Of a stretch of DNA of 64,000 nt, positions 61,547-64,000 are shown in pieces. Position 1 is the first letter of the stretch, and each line of letters opens with the position of its first letter. Made by a program: the position numbers and the translations under genes. Origin of the DNA: JAVVEG01 sp032251455 (lineage in GTDB: Bacteria > Pseudomonadota > Gammaproteobacteria > Pseudomonadales > Pseudohongiellaceae); NCBI GenBank assembly GCA_032251455.1, contig JAVVEG010000005.1:62001-126000 (forward strand), in the 5' to 3' direction. The notes beneath the pieces were generated by a model. It worked only from the letters and a program-made list of their open reading frames with translations, ran no database searches and had not been told where the DNA came from.

Positions 61547-62734
61547 ATGTCTGCCAAACCAGACAACGCCAAGTTCAACTGGCAGGATCCGTTTTTAATG
61601 GATGAGCTGTTAACCGAAGAAGAGCGCATGATCCGCGCTACCGCCAAACAGTATGCGCAGGAAAAACTGCTGCCGCGTGTGCGCGAAGCCTACCGCAACG
61701 AACACACGGATCCAGCCATCTTCCGCGAAATGGGCGCACTCGGTTTATTGGGGCCGGCGCTGGATGGCTACGGCTGCCCGGGCGTGTCCTATGTCAGTTA
61801 CGGCCTGATTGCCCGTGAAGTGGAGGCGGTGGACTCGGGTTATCGCTCCATGTTCAGCGTGCAATCCAGCCTGGTGATGCATCCCATCTATGCCTTTGGC
61901 ACCGAAGCGCAGAAACAGAAATACCTGCCCAAGCTGGCTTCCGGGGAATGGATCGGTTGCTTCGGCCTGACCGAACCCGATCACGGCTCAGACCCCAGTG
62001 GCATGGTCACCCGTGCCCGCAGTGTGGAAGGAGGTTACAGCCTCAGCGGTGCCAAGAACTGGATCAGCAACTCCCCCATCGCGGATGTTTTCGTGGTCTG
62101 GGCCAAGGACGATGAAGGCATCATCCGCGGTTTTGTACTGGACAAGGGCATGAAGGGTCTGTCGGCACCCAAGATCGAGGGCAAGCTGGCTTTGCGTGCC
62201 TCCATCACCGGCGAGATTGTCATGGATGAGGTGTTCGTGCCGGAAGAAAACCTGCTGCCCCATGTGCAGGGTCTGAAGGGGCCGTTCAGTTGCCTGAACT
62301 CTGCCCGCCTGGGTATTGCCTGGGGTGCGTTGGGGGCCGCCGAAACCTGCTGGCATACCGCGCTGCAGTACACCTTGGACCGCAAGCAGTTCAACCGCCC
62401 ACTGGCGGCCAATCAGTTGATCCAGAAGAAGCTGGCGGTGATGCAGACCGAGATTTCCATCGGCCTGCTCGCCTGCCTGCAGGCCACTCGTCTGCGCGAT
62501 GAGGGCAAACTGGCTCCGCCGCTGATCTCCCTGCTCAAGCGCAACTCCTGTCTGAAGGCGCTGGATGTGGCCCGTGAAGCCCGCGACATGCTGGGCGGTA
62601 ACGGCATCTCCGATGAGTACCCGGTGATGCGTCATGCGCAGAACCTGGAGGTGGTGAATACCTATGAAGGCACACAGGATATCCACGCCTTGATCCTGGG
62701 TCGCGCTCAGACCGGCATACAGGCCTTCAGTTGA
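61547..62734 (+). CDS. gcdH: Glutaryl-CoA dehydrogenase
   Basis: 395 residues of the acyl-CoA dehydrogenase fold. Oxidative decarboxylation of glutaryl-CoA to crotonyl-CoA in lysine/tryptophan degradation. Diagnostic of this subfamily: the N-terminal WQDPFLMDELLTEEERMIR, SGYRSMFSVQSSLVM, CFGLTEPDHGSDP, and the catalytic-Glu region VVNTYEGTQDIHALILGRAQTG (Glu370 in the human enzyme). FAD fold complete. Ribosome site AGGAG 8 bases before the ATG. Not followed by an electron-transfer or CoA-transferase gene; GFA family gene comes 71 bases later. Confidence 0.94.
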   Translation: MSAKPDNAKFNWQDPFLMDELLTEEERMIRATAKQYAQEKLLPRVREAYRNEHTDPAIFREMGALGLLGPALDGYGCPGVSYVSYGLIAREVEAVDSGYRSMFSVQSSLVMHPIYAFGTEAQKQKYLPKLASGEWIGCFGLTEPDHGSDPSGMVTRARSVEGGYSLSGAKNWISNSPIADVFVVWAKDDEGIIRGFVLDKGMKGLSAPKIEGKLALRASITGEIVMDEVFVPEENLLPHVQGLKGPFSCLNSARLGIAWGALGAAETCWHTALQYTLDRKQFNRPLAANQLIQKKLAVMQTEISIGLLACLQATRLRDEGKLAPPLISLLKRNSCLKALDVAREARDMLGGNGISDEYPVMRHAQNLEVVNTYEGTQDIHALILGRAQTGIQAFS

Positions 62735-62805
62735 AGGTCTGGCCAGGGTAGCCTGGCCAGGAAACAGGCAAAAAAGCGGGTTCTGAACAGAAAGGAGGAA
62801 ATGAC

Positions 62806-63201
62806 ATGAAAGGCAGTTGTCTGTGTGGCGCCGTAGCGTACCAGCTTGATCGGATCGAAAAACCGATCACACACTGCCACTGCCTGACCTGTCAGAAGGC
62901 GCACTCGGCCGCGTTCAATTCTTCGGTTCGGATTCAGCGTGAGGATTTCCACTGGACCCGGGGTGAAGACAAACTCAGCTGTTATGAATCTTCGCCAGGA
63001 AAGAAGCGCTGGTTCTGCTCTGTCTGCGGCTCACACCTGATGGCGGAAAAGCAGGGCCAGGAATTGCTGGTACTGCGTGCAGCCAGCCTGGATGAGGACC
63101 CTGGCGTGCGTCCGGCCATGCACATCTGGCGTGCTCACGACCGGGCCTGGCTGGTTAACGACGAAAGTCTGCCCTCACATCCAGAATGGCCGCCTGCGTA
63201 G
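62806..63201 (+). CDS. GFA-family (glutathione-dependent formaldehyde-activating-like) zinc protein
   Basis: 131 residues. Cysteine pattern of the GFA fold: C5-x-C7 (GSCLCGAV), C24-x-C26-x2-C29 (HCHCLTCQ), C71-x2-C74 (FCSVCGSHL), binding a structural and a catalytic zinc. Most relatives are not true formaldehyde enzymes, so the substrate is uncertain. Preceded by AAGGAGG. It is downstream of gcdH but with its own ribosome site; operon linkage is possible. Confidence 0.85.
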   Translation: MKGSCLCGAVAYQLDRIEKPITHCHCLTCQKAHSAAFNSSVRIQREDFHWTRGEDKLSCYESSPGKKRWFCSVCGSHLMAEKQGQELLVLRAASLDEDPGVRPAMHIWRAHDRAWLVNDESLPSHPEWPPA

Positions 63202-63246
63202 CAATTGAAACAGCAGTCGAAACAGCAATTCAAAAGGCAATAAAAC

Positions 63247-64000
63247 TCAGACCGCCAGAATGGCACCAACAAAAATGGCCAACCCCACCCAGTGATTGTT
63301 GAGAAAGGCGCGGAAACAGGCTTCCGGGCTGCGATCACGAATCAGCTGCTGTTGATGCAACAGCAGCCCTGCCGCCACCAGCAGCCCGGCATACCAGGCC
63401 ATGCCCAGTGAGAATTGCAGGCCAGCCAGCACCAGGGCGAACAGAAACATCAGTTGCAACAGGCCTATCATCAAGCGGTCAGCTTCTCCAAACAGAATGG
63501 CGGTGGATTTCACCCCGATCTTCAAATCGTATTCGCGATCGACCATGGCGTATTCGGTATCGTAGGCCACGGTCCACAGGCTGTTGGCCACAAAGAGCAA
63601 CCAGACGGCAGGGGGAATTGCCTCGCGCTGGGCGCTGAAAGCCATCAGTATCCCCCAGGAAAAAGCAATGCCCAGGACTACCTGGGGCAGATGGGTATGG
63701 CGCTTCATGAAAGGGTAGAGCGCCGCGACGGCAACAGCGCCGAAGGACAGCAGGATGGTTTGCCGGTTGGTGAACATCAACAACAGGAAACTGAGCAGGA
63801 CCAGCGTCAGAAAGGCCAGCATCGCCTCCCGGCGACTGAGCAGACCTGTGACCAGGGGGCGCTCCTTTGTCCGCAACACGGAACCGTCGATGTGGCTGTC
63901 GGCAAAATCATTGATGCAGCAGCCGGCAGAGCGCATCAGCAATGTGCCAAGGCTGAAGATCAGCAGCAGATGCCAGTCCGGAATACCCTCGGCGGCCAGC
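63247..64000 (-). CDS. ubiA: 4-hydroxybenzoate octaprenyltransferase UbiA, 5' truncated by the window edge
   Basis: At least 250 codons, open to the window end (first visible residues LAAEGIPDWHLLL). Membrane prenyltransferase of ubiquinone synthesis. Seen: first Asp-rich motif RSAGCCINDFADSHIDG, KERPLVTGLLSRREA, LYPFMKRHTHLPQVVLGIAFSWG and the second Asp-rich motif VAYDTEYAMVDREYDLKIGVKSTAILFG, ending ACFRAFLNNHWVGLAIFVGAILAV. The N-terminal segment (about 40 residues in relatives) lies beyond the window. Confidence 0.94.
   Translation of the reverse strand, partial: LAAEGIPDWHLLLIFSLGTLLMRSAGCCINDFADSHIDGSVLRTKERPLVTGLLSRREAMLAFLTLVLLSFLLLMFTNRQTILLSFGAVAVAALYPFMKRHTHLPQVVLGIAFSWGILMAFSAQREAIPPAVWLLFVANSLWTVAYDTEYAMVDREYDLKIGVKSTAILFGEADRLMIGLLQLMFLFALVLAGLQFSLGMAWYAGLLVAAGLLLHQQQLIRDRSPEACFRAFLNNHWVGLAIFVGAILAV

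Overview
The window is a gammaproteobacterial chromosome segment built around the replication-origin cluster. The order gyrB-recF-dnaN-dnaA (minus strand) | rpmH-rnpA-yidD-yidC-mnmE ... mnmG-rsmG-parA-parB-atpIBEFHAGDC-glmU-glmS (plus strand) is the classical Pseudomonas-like arrangement. The accessory content (pyruvate carboxylase pycAB, many secreted cytochromes, a TonB-dependent receptor, glutaryl-CoA dehydrogenase) suggests an aerobic or microaerobic, probably marine, heterotroph. I infer a relative of the Cellvibrionales/Pseudohongiella type, but genus-level placement is not proven from sequence alone.

Layout. 1-1.1 kb: 3' part of a BlaR1-like sensor protease and its BlaI-type repressor, with a promoter lying inside a perfect inverted repeat. 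1.1-7.4 kb: gyrB, recF (carrying two parS sites), dnaN, dnaA. 7.4-7.85 kb: divergent dnaA/rpmH region with two perfect DnaA boxes and an AT-rich stretch (candidate oriC). 7.85-16.7 kb: rpmH to parB, interrupted at 11.86-12.28 kb by a second origin-like region upstream of mnmG. 16.7-23.85 kb: complete F1Fo ATP synthase operon with a near-consensus promoter and a strong terminator. 23.9-27.1 kb: glmU-glmS (UDP-GlcNAc synthesis). 27.1-32.9 kb: HexR-like regulator, acyltransferase-like protein, and a tight four-gene minus-strand operon (DUF4265, yaaA, response regulator, DUF938 methyltransferase).

33.2-34.5 kb: a one-gene islet encoding an AAA_14/DUF4143 ATPase, bounded by 50-bp direct repeats that duplicate the 3' end of the neighbouring membrane-protein gene. 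34.5-42.7 kb: secreted protein, pycAB, two glutathione S-transferases, a DUF3095 cyclase-like protein and a WYL regulator. 42.75-46.1 kb: decayed/toxin region with an N-terminally deleted YdbT-like gene abutting a broken fic gene, then an intact hipBA module with a HipB-style operator.

46.1-58.8 kb: an extracytoplasmic redox region. It contains a cytochrome c/copper-monooxygenase-like protein with a translationally coupled partner behind a textbook FNR/ANR-type class II promoter, a Met-rich secreted protein, an exported M20 amidohydrolase, a SRPBCC-ArsR autoregulated pair, a cytochrome c-Vgb propeller fusion, a large secreted protein, a di-heme cytochrome and a TonB receptor. 59-64 kb: uvrD, gcdH, a GFA-family enzyme and the partial ubiA. 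I found no rRNA, tRNA, CRISPR array, transposase or integrase. The best candidates for undescribed biology are the FNR-controlled heme/copper operon, the repeat-bounded ATPase islet and the pair of origin-like regions.
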